Under the pieces are notes generated by a model. It was not told the DNA's origin. It worked only from the letters and a program-made list of their open reading frames with translations, and searched no databases. From the NCBI RefSeq assembly GCF_030506325.1, contig NZ_CP120683.1:4539001-4603000 (forward strand): DNA of 64,000 nt, in the 5' to 3' direction. Source of the stretch: Tunicatimonas pelagia (lineage in GTDB: Bacteria; Bacteroidota; Bacteroidia; Cytophagales; Cyclobacteriaceae). Below are positions 8,415 through 16,936 of the stretch, piece after piece. Both the position numbers and the translations under genes were made by a program. Position 1 is the first letter of the stretch. Each line of letters starts with the position of its first letter.

Positions 8415-9808
8415 TGGCTGCTTCCGTACTTTTCTTTAAGGTAATGATGATGACTGTTATCCGACCCCGGCTTAAAGCGATGGGTTTCGCGGGTTTCGCC
8501 TAGCTCTTCCTTAAACTGTTCAATATCTTGCTGCATCTGCGCGACCATCTCAGGATGCTCATCGGCCAAATTGGTTTGCTCGCCCCGGTCTTCAGCCAAA
8601 TTGAATAGCAGTATGCCGTGGGGTTCTTCGCCCGCATAAGTATACCGTCCGTTGTAGGGTTTTTCCATAGGTAGCTTGATTTTCCAGTCGCCTTTACGGT
8701 ACGCAGCGATCTTGCCAGTTTGATGAGAGTAGTACATGAACTGATCGCCTCCTCGCTCTTCGCCTTCCAGCAACACCGGGGCAATATTCTCTCCGTCAAT
8801 AGGTCGATCATTAGGTACCGAGGCTCCGGTAATGGCCGCAAAGGTCGGAAACCAATCCATCATATTATGCATACCATCAATCGTTTGGTTGGGTTCTACT
8901 TGCGCCTTCCACTGCATTACGCAGGGAACGCGCATTCCGCCCTCAAAGGTTGTCTGTTTTCCGGCTCTAAGTGGCCCAGCCGAACCACCGTGCTCAATCA
9001 TGGTAAGCCAAGGGCCGTTGTCGCTAGAAACTACTACAATGGTATTTTCATCTACTCCTACCTCCTGTAACTTTTTCAGCACTTCTCCTACGCTCCAGTC
9101 CAGTTCCTGAATCACATCGCCGTACAAGCCTCGATCCGAAGAATCTTCAAACTGCTCGGAGGCGTAGATGGGCACGTGAGGCATGGAGTGCGGAATGTAC
9201 AGAAAGAAAGGCTCATCCTGATGATCGTCAATAAACTGCACAGCTTTTTCAGTGTAGGTTTGGGTAGTGTAGTGCTGGTCTACATCTTCTTCTACCAGTT
9301 TGTTGCCTTCCAGATACACCACCGCGCTCATGTCATTGCTATACGGAATACCAAAATAGTAATCGAAGCCACGTTGCAAGGGTAAATATTGCTGGCGGTG
9401 GCCTAGATGCCACTTGCCTACCACACCAGTAGCGTAGCCAACGCTTTTCAGCATATCGGCCATTGTGACTTCGGTGGTGTCCATACCTGTCCAGCTAGTG
9501 GGAAAAAAAACGCCGTGAATCCCATCCCGAGCCGGATAGCGTCCCGTCATGAGTCCGTAGCGAGAGGGACTACATACGGGTGAGACTGAATAAAATTCGC
9601 TGAACTTAATGCCGTTCCGGGCAATCTGATCCATGTTGGGGGTTTTGATATCTTCCGCGCCATAGCAGCCGACATCGCCGTAGCCCATGTCATCGGCGTA
9701 GATAAAAACAATGTTGGGCAAATCGGTAGACTGTTGGGCGTAGCCAGCGAAGGTAAAGACAGATAGAAGAACTGCCAGGTAGTGCCGTATGAAGTTAGGT
9801 GTTGTCAT
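8411..9808 (-). CDS. Secreted sulfatase (formylglycine type)
   Basis: First gene of the sulfatase pair, 465 residues. It has a cleavable signal peptide (residues 1-24, ending AGYA before QQ), so it is exported, unlike its lipid-anchored partner. Metal ligands Asp39-Asp40 in FIYADDMGYGD; active-site motif CSPSRYGLMTG with Cys79 as the formylglycine residue; GKWHLGH; and SSDNGPW for the second metal half-site. The C-terminus has an HHHYLKEKYG tail. The two proteins are paralogues but clearly diverged, so they probably cut different sulfate positions on the same glycan. The closest glycosidases in the window (GH43-like at 15335, GH32 at 35826) are not in the same operon. Confidence 0.93.
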   Translation of the reverse strand: MTTPNFIRHYLAVLLSVFTFAGYAQQSTDLPNIVFIYADDMGYGDVGCYGAEDIKTPNMDQIARNGIKFSEFYSVSPVCSPSRYGLMTGRYPARDGIHGVFFPTSWTGMDTTEVTMADMLKSVGYATGVVGKWHLGHRQQYLPLQRGFDYYFGIPYSNDMSAVVYLEGNKLVEEDVDQHYTTQTYTEKAVQFIDDHQDEPFFLYIPHSMPHVPIYASEQFEDSSDRGLYGDVIQELDWSVGEVLKKLQEVGVDENTIVVVSSDNGPWLTMIEHGGSAGPLRAGKQTTFEGGMRVPCVMQWKAQVEPNQTIDGMHNMMDWFPTFAAITGASVPNDRPIDGENIAPVLLEGEERGGDQFMYYSHQTGKIAAYRKGDWKIKLPMEKPYNGRYTYAGEEPHGILLFNLAEDRGEQTNLADEHPEMVAQMQQDIEQFKEELGETRETHRFKPGSDNSHHHYLKEKYGSSQ

Positions 9809-10227
9809 AGATTTTATTGTTACGGGTAGTGTGTTTCTTGAAGTTTATCAGTCAGGTAATAGCGATCAAAATATCAAAACTTTTTAATAATCGCTACAAA
9901 GAATCAGTTTATGGCTCTTATTGCTTTAGACGGTTGAATAATTGACAATGGATAGTTGATAATAGAAAAAGAAGGGTGGGTGAAAAAACGGAGTCGGAAA
10001 ACCGACGTTGAAAGATAGTGAATAGTGGACTGACAATCATTCATTACATTATCAGGTCTCAGTTTTTTGTTGCCAGATGGTGGTCAATAAAGATCAGTGC
10101 TTCTGCGTTGGATGTAATATCAAATAGAGATAACTTGCCAATTGAAAATTATACTGCATTGGTGGGGTTTAAAAAATGTTAATTGCTAGCGTATCGTGTA
10201 GCTTTTCAGTAATTTAGATGTTTAATT
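9809..10227. other. Intergenic region between divergent sulfatase and secreted-protein genes
   Basis: Holds the leaders of two divergent genes. It contains a 7-nt-word array at about 9937-9970 (TTGAATA, ATTGACA, ATGGATA, GTTGATA) and a small hairpin GTCGG-AAAA-CCGAC at 9993-10006 without a T-run. No gene is seen. Confidence 0.45.
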
Positions 10228-10980
10228 ATGCGCCTTCTTCTCCTAACTATTGGTTTTTGCTTACTTGCTTTCTGGACTTTTGCTCAAAGTTCACCGGAAG
10301 GAAGCATCAAGGTTTCAGGTAATATTATTAGTGGTGAGGATCAGCCACTGTCTTTCGCCACAGTAACTAATTTATCTACCGAAACGGGAGTTATCAGCGA
10401 TGAAGATGGATTTTTCTACTTAACATTTCAGCGCAATGATACCATCCGAATTTCCTCAGTAGGCTTTGAGTCGGCATTTATTTATTTTGGTGATACTGCC
10501 CAAGCCAACAACTACGATTTGCAAATTCGGATGAGCGAACAGACCTATGAGTTAGAAAATGTTACGGTGTTTGCTTTCAAAGACGTAGAATCTTTCAAAC
10601 GAGCCGTACTAGCACTGGATGATCTGTCGGAAGAATCCCCCAAGGTGACAGTACCCGGTTCTTACGATGGTCCTCGTCGTGAACCGAAAGCTAGTCCCCT
10701 CAATCCGGTATCGTTTATTGCCAGTCAGTTTAGCCGCCGAGCCAAGTACGAGCGTATGGCCAGAGAAGCCAAACAGGATTATGATCGGCGACGGCAGCTT
10801 TCCCGTAAGTACAATCGCGAAATGGTGGGTGAAATTACGGGGTTAACCGACGAATCGCTGGATGATTTTATGATCTTCTGCCGCTTTGAAGAAGATTTTA
10901 TTGAACGGTCTAGCCAATACGATTTGGTGCTAGCTATTAACCGCTGCTACACGGACTTTTCCAAAGAAAATAAGAATTAG
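10228..10980 (+). CDS. Secreted protein with carboxypeptidase-like regulatory domain
   Basis: A 250-residue protein with a signal peptide (MRLLLLTIGFCLLAFWTFA, then QSS). Residues about 25-110 form a carboxypeptidase regulatory-like / CNA-B beta sandwich (VSGNIISGEDQPLSFATVTN, then TIRISSVGFES), the domain found at the front of many TonB receptors but here without a barrel. The second half is basic and helical (EPKASPLNPVSFIASQF, then ARREAKQDYDRRRQ-like) with no known motif. It is probably a periplasmic protein that binds another envelope component. It lies 61 bp upstream of the DUF4198 gene on the same strand and may be co-transcribed with it. Confidence 0.7.
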   Translation: MRLLLLTIGFCLLAFWTFAQSSPEGSIKVSGNIISGEDQPLSFATVTNLSTETGVISDEDGFFYLTFQRNDTIRISSVGFESAFIYFGDTAQANNYDLQIRMSEQTYELENVTVFAFKDVESFKRAVLALDDLSEESPKVTVPGSYDGPRREPKASPLNPVSFIASQFSRRAKYERMAREAKQDYDRRRQLSRKYNREMVGEITGLTDESLDDFMIFCRFEEDFIERSSQYDLVLAINRCYTDFSKENKN

Positions 10981-11041
10981 TTTACTACTTCCTAAGCGAA
11001 TCCCTGCTTAACTTTACACCTTATTCCTAACCTTCCGACTA

Positions 11042-11860
11042 ATGATTAAGCGTTTTGCTGTTCTTGCCTTGGTGTATCTTGTATTCAGTGGTCACGACCT
11101 ATTTCTCAAGTTAGACTCTTACTTTTTACCGCCTAACCAGCCCGTTGAGTTATACCTATTTAATGGCACATTTACTACCAGTGAAAATATTATTGCCCGA
11201 GAGCGGATGCAAAATGTAAAAATAGTCGGCCCAGCCGGTACCCAAACCCCGGAAGACGCTCAGTGGACTGACCGGAACAAAGCAACTTATTTATCATTCA
11301 CTACTGGTGAAGCTGGAACTTACGTAGCCGGAGTATCGGTAAAACCAAATACTATCGATTTATCGGCGAAAGACTTCAACGAATACTTGGAGCACGACGG
11401 AGTGCTGGATGTGCTCGCTGAACGAAGGAAAAATGGGCAATTGGATGAACCAGCTCGGGAGCTATACGCTAAGCATGTGAAAGCCATCTTTCAGGTGGGC
11501 AATGAACCATCACTGCACTTTAGCCAAGTTTTGGGGTATCCGGTAGAGTTTGTGCCTCAGCAGAACCCTTACGAATTAAATACGGGTGATGTACTGCAAC
11601 TTCAATTGTTAGAAAATGGTAAACCGCTAGCCAACCATTGCGTTTATGCTGCTTTCTCGGCCGAGAACGAACACGCACATTCGGGAGAAGAGCATGAACA
11701 CGATGAACGGCAAATTAAAACCAACGCCCAGGGAATGCTTACCGTCAATCTAGATCATGCCGGGCAATGGTATCTCCGCTGCATTCGGATGGTAGAGAGT
11801 GATGCTGATAGCTTGGAGTACGAATCAAACTGGGCTACACTAACGTTTGAAATGAAGTAA
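11042..11860 (+). CDS. DUF4198 family secreted protein
   Basis: A 272-residue protein that matches the DUF4198 pattern: an opening HDLFLKLDSYFLPPNQPVEL soon after a short hydrophobic signal, an FNGTF turn, two beta sandwiches, and a His/Glu-rich loop (EHAHSGEEHEHDE, about residues 212-224) before the last strands. DUF4198 proteins are often found with TonB-linked metal transport, and the His-rich loop would suit a nickel, zinc or cobalt chaperone role, but that is inference. The signal is short and the first 20 residues may stay as a membrane anchor. The preceding gene is in the same direction; a toxin-antitoxin remnant follows. Confidence 0.75.
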   Translation: MIKRFAVLALVYLVFSGHDLFLKLDSYFLPPNQPVELYLFNGTFTTSENIIARERMQNVKIVGPAGTQTPEDAQWTDRNKATYLSFTTGEAGTYVAGVSVKPNTIDLSAKDFNEYLEHDGVLDVLAERRKNGQLDEPARELYAKHVKAIFQVGNEPSLHFSQVLGYPVEFVPQQNPYELNTGDVLQLQLLENGKPLANHCVYAAFSAENEHAHSGEEHEHDERQIKTNAQGMLTVNLDHAGQWYLRCIRMVESDADSLEYESNWATLTFEMK

Positions 11861-11976
11861 CGGGTATTTCACGACCAGAGGTTCTGATTACGAATAGATA
11901 GAGCAGTGATCTGATGTAGGTTACTGCTAACAAAACTTAAAGCCCTCCTCAATCGTATTACGTTTATATTTACCAC

Positions 11977-12111
11977 ATGCTAACAGTTCGTTTATCTACT
12001 GAGACTGAGGATAAGTTGCGTGAATTTTGCCAGCAACAACAGAAGACCAAATCGCAAGTAGTGAAGGAGGCTTTAGTTGCGTATTTGCAGAAAACTGAAA
12101 CAACTGCTTGA
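11977..12111 (+). CDS. Ribbon-helix-helix (CopG-like) antitoxin
   Basis: A 44-residue protein, MLTVRLSTETEDKLREFCQQ and on, ending YLQKTETTA. The first strand (TVRLS) is the DNA-contacting beta strand of ribbon-helix-helix proteins, followed by two helices with the KSQVVKEALVAYL pattern. Such proteins normally repress their own operon and neutralise a PIN or RelE toxin encoded just downstream. Here the downstream toxin is truncated (next entry), so this antitoxin is an orphan. It is small but has a clean start, stop and family pattern. Confidence 0.75.
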   Translation: MLTVRLSTETEDKLREFCQQQQKTKSQVVKEALVAYLQKTETTA

Positions 12112-12373
12112 TTTTAGCATCAATGCACAAATTGATTTTCTGGAATGGATTCGTCGAGGTGGAATAGAAATTACCGAGCTAAACCAGTCACATATAGCTC
12201 GTTTAATTGAACTAAGTCGGCAATTCTCAGATGTTCCTATGGATTTAGCTGATGCTTCCCTAATTGTTGCCTCTGAGAACTATGGGATTACTGAAATAGC
12301 CAGTATTGACTCCGACTTCTACATCTACCGCGATATTCGGAATCAGTTCCTCTCGAATATATTTCCTAAGTAG
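12108..12373 (+). pseudogene. Truncated PIN-domain (VapC) toxin
   Basis: Directly after the antitoxin stop the frame reads NAQIDFLEWIRRGGIEITEL, then DLADASLIVASE and IASIDSDFYIYR. These are the second half of a VapC PIN domain, including the late acidic residues (DLADA and the Asp of SIDSDF). The first half, with the opening VDT and the mid Glu, is missing. The bases TTGATTTTAGCA right at the antitoxin stop look like the MILA start of a normal VapC, so an internal deletion with loss of frame is likely. A 98-codon open frame beginning at 12077 inside the antitoxin gene covers this region, but that start would have no N-terminal PIN strand. Not expected to be an active nuclease. Confidence 0.65.
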
Positions 12374-12393
12374 CTAATTTACCAGAATAAAAT

Positions 12394-13023
12394 CTAATCA
12401 GCCGGAGCAATTCGCGTGGTGGGAATCTTTTCGGTGAAAATAATAGTCTTCCCGGAAAGCTCTTCCAACATGGGTCGTAAAATACGATGAGCATTCACTT
12501 CCGTTTCATCCAAAATTTCCGAGCCAGTAGCCGCATCGCGAATCTGGCGTTCGGCCTGACGGTACGCTCGGGAAATAAACTGATCGCGATTAGCAAATAA
12601 ACCAGTTTCTACTGAATACAGACGGGTCTTCTCTAAATCCAGTTTATAATAGCAGAGTTCAGGTTCAGGCAGGTGCATCCACACGGTATCGCTCGTAATT
12701 TTAATATCAGTAGTACTGATTTTTAGAAGATCTAAGCAACCTACGGCTTCTCCTTGAGTGATGAGAATAGCCTTAGAGTCAGAATCCAGTTTGAAAATAT
12801 TCAAAAATTCCGGGCTCAGCTCTTTCACTTCGGTTACTTCCTGAAAGCGATATTTCACTAGCTCCATTTTACCCAAAGCCTCAATTTCGGTAATCAGCAT
12901 GGTTGTGACTTCGGCTTCAGATGGCTCGGGTACTACCGAAGTAGTCCAGTTTTGCCAGTGATATCCGATAAAAAACGGAATACCCAACAATAGAACCAGA
13001 CCCATGAATCGTCGGACACGCAT
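12394..13023 (-). CDS. DUF4230 membrane-anchored protein
   Basis: A 209-residue protein with one N-terminal membrane helix (FMGLVLLLGIPFFIGYHW) and a periplasmic DUF4230 domain: ELVKYRF near the start, AILITQGEAVGCLDLLKIS in the middle and LCYYKLDLEKTRLYSVETG later. DUF4230 proteins are widespread in Bacteroidota and Firmicutes with no known activity. Its ATG shares one base with the stop of the cytochrome b5-like gene (TGATG), so the two are translationally coupled, which hints that the small haem protein and this anchored protein act together. Confidence 0.75.
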   Translation of the reverse strand: MRVRRFMGLVLLLGIPFFIGYHWQNWTTSVVPEPSEAEVTTMLITEIEALGKMELVKYRFQEVTEVKELSPEFLNIFKLDSDSKAILITQGEAVGCLDLLKISTTDIKITSDTVWMHLPEPELCYYKLDLEKTRLYSVETGLFANRDQFISRAYRQAERQIRDAATGSEILDETEVNAHRILRPMLEELSGKTIIFTEKIPTTRIAPAD

Positions 13024-13268
13024 CAGCTTGAATTTTTTAATTTGCCTACGGCAGTAAAACGATTAAATACTGATTCGGTATGCGGAGCATCGCCTAATTC
13101 ATGGGTCAAGTCCTGCCCCGCCCAATGCTCGTAGTGCTTCCCACTTTTCCACAGTCGCGATTTACTCACATCGTAAATTATTCCCTGGTAAGCACACCAC
13201 ACTTCCTCCCGATCTTGTCCGTTGCGGAGGGCTAGCTGTTGAGTGGTATATTCGCGTAGATTATTCAC
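13023..13268 (-). CDS. Cytochrome b5-like haem-binding domain protein
   Basis: A small protein of about 81 residues with the cytochrome b5 pattern: LREYTTQQLALRNGQDREEV, then WCAYQGIIYDVSKSRLWKSG, then KHYEHWAGQDLTHEL and APHTESVF. His residues in HYEHW and in APHT are the likely axial haem ligands. I chose the GTG at 13268; the frame stays open to a TTG at 13289, which would add seven residues (MSNRCHT) not typical of the family, and no ATG is available. Found in many Bacteroidota as a stand-alone protein, with electron-transfer or haem or steroid binding inferred. First gene of a two-gene unit with DUF4230. Confidence 0.7.
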   Translation of the reverse strand: MNNLREYTTQQLALRNGQDREEVWCAYQGIIYDVSKSRLWKSGKHYEHWAGQDLTHELGDAPHTESVFNRFTAVGKLKNSS

Positions 13269-13386
13269 GGTATGGCATCTATTGCTCAAATTTCTGAAGT
13301 TTCAAGAATAATCAATTACTTTCACAATTATTGTGGTAAACTTCTGAAGTTTCGTAGTAATCGTGAAAACTGAGGCACCCTAATCT

Positions 13387-14769
13387 ATGAATCTCAAAAT
13401 TGAATACGGCGATGGGTATATCAATATCAACTGTGAACATCCAGTAGATGTACGGGGGATGGCGGGAAATCCTGAGGCGATAGCGTTGTCAGGGGGGATT
13501 ATCGATGCTTTAGAGAATCCTATCAACTCTCCTTCATTACTGGAAATTGGTAAGCAGAAGATTGCTACGAATACTGATGCTTTGGCCGTGATTGTGGTGT
13601 CGGATAATACCCGTCCGGTACCCTACCGGGGCGAGCATGGTATCATGCGCTACATCATTCGTACTTTGCTGGAAGCGGGATTTACTCAACCGCAAATCAC
13701 TATTATTATCGGGGCAGGTTCGCACCGGAATATGGAAGCAAATGAGATTGAAGTAATGCTGGGCTTGCAAGAATCGGGATTAGGTGAGGTGAAAGTTACC
13801 AACCATGAGTACGATAATGACGATCATCTGATTTATCTGGGAACCACTTCCCGAGGTTCGGAAGTAACGGTCAATCGGCAGTACTACGAAGCTAATTTGA
13901 AGATTGTAACCGGGTTGGTAGAAAGCCACTTTATGGCCGGAGCTTCGGGTGGGCGCAAGGGTATTTGCCCGGGTATTGTAGGGATTAAAACACTCAAGAT
14001 ATTTCACGGAGCCAAGTTTCTCAGCTCGGCTAAAGCAGCTGACTTAGTGCTGGAAGGCAATCCGCTTAATGATGAATCATTGGAGGTGGCGCAAATGGCG
14101 GGTTGCGATTTTTTGGTCAATACCACATTAGATGCCGACAAACGGATGACTGGAGTGTACACCGGTGATCTGGTAGAAGCTCATCAGGCAGCGGTACAAA
14201 AGATCCGGGAGTACGTAGTGGTTCCATTGGAGCAGCACTACGATATTGTGATTATTCCGGCAGGCTTTGTGGGCATCAATCATTACCAAGCCGGAAAAGC
14301 GGCGATTGAAGCGGCTCGGGCGGTGAAACCTGGCGGACAGATCATTATCATTGCCAAAAATACTGATACTGATCCAGTAGGAGGAAAGGGCTATAAGCAA
14401 TCGCTAAAATTGCTAGCGAAGCACGGAAAGGAAGAGTTCTTACGAATGATTAGTGACCCCCAATGGGAGATGATTCAGGAGCAGTGGCAGGTGCAGATGT
14501 GGAGTAAAGTGCTTACTCGTATTGAGCAGGAAGATAACCTCATCTACTGCGCCCTGGAAATCCCCGATGTGGAATATGAGCACTTACCAGGTGTACCAGG
14601 TTGGCGATTAATAGATGCGACCGATTGGCAGACCTTGACTGATGAGCAAAAAATTATCCGAATGACCGAGGCAGCAATCCAGCGAGCTATCGGCTCATCC
14701 AATGTATCTGAATCGTCTATTCTGCTACTCAAAGACGGCCCCTACGGCATTCCTGAAGTAGCAAAGTAA
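13387..14769 (+). CDS. LarA-family nickel-pincer racemase/epimerase (DUF2088)
   Basis: A 460-residue homologue of lactate racemase LarA. Family marks: VVSDNTRPVP (about 69-78), the His of GAGSHRN (about 118), the His of VESHFMAG (about 181) and SGGRKGICPGI (about 187-197), where LarA carries the Lys that holds the nickel pincer cofactor. LarA relatives also racemise malate, phenyllactate and sugar acids such as gluconate, so the substrate is open. No cofactor genes (larB, larC, larE) are in the window; they must be elsewhere if the enzyme uses the pincer nucleotide. Gene stands alone between convergent and divergent neighbours. Confidence 0.85.
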   Translation: MNLKIEYGDGYININCEHPVDVRGMAGNPEAIALSGGIIDALENPINSPSLLEIGKQKIATNTDALAVIVVSDNTRPVPYRGEHGIMRYIIRTLLEAGFTQPQITIIIGAGSHRNMEANEIEVMLGLQESGLGEVKVTNHEYDNDDHLIYLGTTSRGSEVTVNRQYYEANLKIVTGLVESHFMAGASGGRKGICPGIVGIKTLKIFHGAKFLSSAKAADLVLEGNPLNDESLEVAQMAGCDFLVNTTLDADKRMTGVYTGDLVEAHQAAVQKIREYVVVPLEQHYDIVIIPAGFVGINHYQAGKAAIEAARAVKPGGQIIIIAKNTDTDPVGGKGYKQSLKLLAKHGKEEFLRMISDPQWEMIQEQWQVQMWSKVLTRIEQEDNLIYCALEIPDVEYEHLPGVPGWRLIDATDWQTLTDEQKIIRMTEAAIQRAIGSSNVSESSILLLKDGPYGIPEVAK

Positions 14770-14799
14770 GCATTATACATAGTGCGGGCTCGTATAAGT

Positions 14800-15207
14800 T
14801 TAAAGCATGTACATAATACCGAGTGCTACTAGTACCAGACTATATATTGCTACTCCAATATTTATTCGTTGAAATAGCTTAGGGTCGTTCATAACTCTAG
14901 CGACGTAGGCTCGGAATTTCTGATAGTTCAGCATTTGTGCAGATACTTTAATAAGAATTAAAGTCAACAGCAGAGCAATTAGCCACGACGCCCGAACATC
15001 AGATACAAAAACCATATACCAAGTGTAACCCACCAGTATTACGGCAGCGAATGCCACGAAATACAGCCACGCTGGCTTTTTCTGTGTATACGCCTCATGC
15101 TCTTCCCATTCATTCCAACGCCTGCCAAGGTAGGCAATGATAATACGAGTAATGATACCTATGACCGCCCAAGCAAAACAAATAACTGCAAAATAATTAA
15201 GCTCCAT
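14800..15207 (-). CDS. Four-helix integral membrane protein of unknown function
   Basis: A 135-residue protein with four predicted membrane helices: about 5-27, 46-67, 72-90 and 112-133. A charged loop with RRWNEWEEHEAYTQKK follows helix 1 and another (NYQKFRAYVARVMNDPKLFQR) joins helices 3 and 4. I do not recognise the family. Its 3' end faces the LarA-like gene, 30 bp away. Clear start and stop and a regular membrane pattern support a real gene. Confidence 0.6.
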   Translation of the reverse strand: MELNYFAVICFAWAVIGIITRIIIAYLGRRWNEWEEHEAYTQKKPAWLYFVAFAAVILVGYTWYMVFVSDVRASWLIALLLTLILIKVSAQMLNYQKFRAYVARVMNDPKLFQRINIGVAIYSLVLVALGIMYML

Positions 15208-15334
15208 AATGCTTTACGCTGTGAGTAGGTAGACCCTCTATATCCTATTTGCAACATAGCTACTGTGGCTCACATTATTACTGATATACGTCAGCTTACA
15301 GTAAGACTATGAATGGGTTTACTCAGGTCTGGAG

Positions 15335-16369
15335 TCAGTTTACAGCAGGGTTCAGTAACAAAGGAAAAGGTTCGTCGCGGTCGCAAATCACTTTGTTATT
15401 TTCTAGCCGAAGCCGGGCCACTTGAATGACTGATCGCCGTTGCCGATAGCCAATTTTATCCCAGGAGGTGTTGGGGCCAAAGCTTCCTTCGGGATTACAG
15501 TGGTAAAAGATGTAGGCGTATTCTCCGGCGGGTACCACATCGGCGTGGTGCCCTTGGGCCGTATCGTCTTTCCGCTGACCTACCCCGCCTAGAATCACCC
15601 CTTGCTTTTCCCAGTTCTTAGCGTCATTTGATCGGTAAAGTTCTATGCCGTACCAGGGGTCGGTAATCATCCAGTAGCTATCTCGCCACTGAAACACATT
15701 GGCTCCCTCACACTGAGTAGTATCTACGGCTTGTCCTTTCGGAACCCAATTGAGTAGGTCTTCACTGTCGGCGTAGTGGGTGGTGTACCCGGCATTTTCG
15801 TGCTTGAACCACATGCGGTACGTATTATCTGCTAAGCGAACAACGCTGGGGTCAATCACTCGGTCCGACTGTAAATCTATCTCTTGTTGAAAAGATAAAT
15901 CCCACATAGATGCGCCAGTGAAGAGCAAAATATCGTGCTTATCGTCGTAATGCTTGGTAGGTATGCCCTGAACAAAGCTGACGAACAGGTGGTAAGTACT
16001 ATCTTCGTAGTACATATCGGGTGCCCAGTAGGTGTTGTGTCCCGGTTCATAGTCTAAGTTCAACGTGCCGCGATAAGTCCAATTAAGCCCACCGTCAGTA
16101 GAAGAGGCAACGCCAATGGCGGTTCCATGTACCCAAGCCAAATCCGAAACCCTAACATTGGCCCGTCGCTGAGTGTAAATCATCCACCAATTTTGTTCCT
16201 CGTAGTTCCAGAATACCGTAGGGTCAGCGGGCGCATCAAATACTGGGTCTTTGAATAAAGGAGCTGAGGGAGTTTTATCCGAAGGCGATTGCGCGAATAG
16301 AGTGACTAAGGAAACCAAAAGTAAGCTGCCCGTCAGTAAGCTTCTTCGAGTAGTGTAGGAATCAATCAT
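15335..16369 (-). CDS. Secreted GH43-like five-bladed beta-propeller glycosidase
   Basis: A 344-residue exported protein (signal about 1-26, ending LFAQ). Propeller-type repeats carry acidic residues at the expected spots: FDAPADPTVFWN (general-base Asp near 49), RVIDPSVVRL (pKa-modulating Asp in blade 3) and TTQCEGANVF (general-acid Glu in blade 4). These three are the standard triad of GH43 and related clans. WWMIYTQRRAN and GHHADVVPAGEY are strongly patterned. It probably cuts arabinose-, xylose- or galactose-type linkages outside the cytoplasm. A GH117-type enzyme of agar degradation has a similar fold and cannot be ruled out. Monocistronic. Confidence 0.75.
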   Translation of the reverse strand: MIDSYTTRRSLLTGSLLLVSLVTLFAQSPSDKTPSAPLFKDPVFDAPADPTVFWNYEEQNWWMIYTQRRANVRVSDLAWVHGTAIGVASSTDGGLNWTYRGTLNLDYEPGHNTYWAPDMYYEDSTYHLFVSFVQGIPTKHYDDKHDILLFTGASMWDLSFQQEIDLQSDRVIDPSVVRLADNTYRMWFKHENAGYTTHYADSEDLLNWVPKGQAVDTTQCEGANVFQWRDSYWMITDPWYGIELYRSNDAKNWEKQGVILGGVGQRKDDTAQGHHADVVPAGEYAYIFYHCNPEGSFGPNTSWDKIGYRQRRSVIQVARLRLENNKVICDRDEPFPLLLNPAVN

Positions 16370-16503
16370 CTTTTCGGCGGCGGCTTCAAGTTTTACTTTA
16401 CTATCAGAAGCAGTTAAGATAAGTGATTCACTACGTTCTTCCTAAATGTGGTACAGTGGTAGCATCTCTGTGGGACACTACCACAAGTGAGGGCTCAAAT
16501 TAA

Positions 16504-16872
16504 TTAGTCTACGGCGTAAAAGAATTGTTCAGACACGATTTTGCCATTCTCCACTCGAAACACTCCCACTTCTTCATCGGTATTTCTTGGTCGCCCTTGC
16601 ATAGTAATATCCATTTTCATGGCAGCCGTAAAATGATTGCCCGCTACTATTGGCCCTTCAATTTCTACACCATGAAGTTCTTCTACCATTTGGCTCCATT
16701 GCTGTTCTTTCTTTCTAATGGCTTCTAGTCCTTCTACTTTTTGTGCAGAAACTTGGGCTCCTTCCATTTCCAGACTGATGCAATTAGCATCGTATAATTC
16801 TTCCTGCGCTTTACCCCACTGACCCTGGCGGCAGTATTCAGCCCATTGGTTGGCAATTTCTTGTGTTGACAT
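16504..16872 (-). CDS. SnoaL-like (NTF2-fold) protein
   Basis: A 122-residue protein with the cone-like NTF2/SnoaL pattern: an opening helix (EIANQWAEYCRQGQWGKAQEELY), YDANCISLEMEG, helix EGLEAIRKKEQQW, then the long curved strands ending VFRVENGKIVSEQFFYAVD. Small ligand binding or isomerase activity is typical, but no catalytic set can be assigned. It follows the WYL regulator gene on the same strand by 61 bp and has a copy of the same inverted repeat upstream as the regulator itself (see regulatory entries), so it is the likely target gene. Confidence 0.75.
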   Translation of the reverse strand: MSTQEIANQWAEYCRQGQWGKAQEELYDANCISLEMEGAQVSAQKVEGLEAIRKKEQQWSQMVEELHGVEIEGPIVAGNHFTAAMKMDITMQGRPRNTDEEVGVFRVENGKIVSEQFFYAVD

Positions 16873-16902
16873 ACGTGATAATGTTTTTAGTTAGACAATA
16901 CC

Positions 16903-16910
16903 CAAAGGTA
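16903..16910 (-). promoter_or_regulatory. -7 element (TACCTTTG) of the SnoaL gene
   Basis: On the minus strand this reads TACCTTTG, matching TAnnTTTG, 31 bp before the SnoaL start. The -33 region falls on the WYL-type operator at 16922-16936, so regulator binding there would block the promoter. Confidence 0.5.
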
Positions 16911-16921
16911 GCGGGGGTGAA

Positions 16922-16936
16922 TGACAGAGCATGTCA
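16922..16936. promoter_or_regulatory. Predicted operator of the WYL regulator, SnoaL copy
   Basis: ATGACA-N5-TGTCAGGGG followed by TTAC. The same pattern with the same 5-nt spacer and the same GGGG-y-TAC flank occurs at 17658-17672 upstream of the regulator gene. Seen directly in sequence; binding is inferred. Confidence 0.6.
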
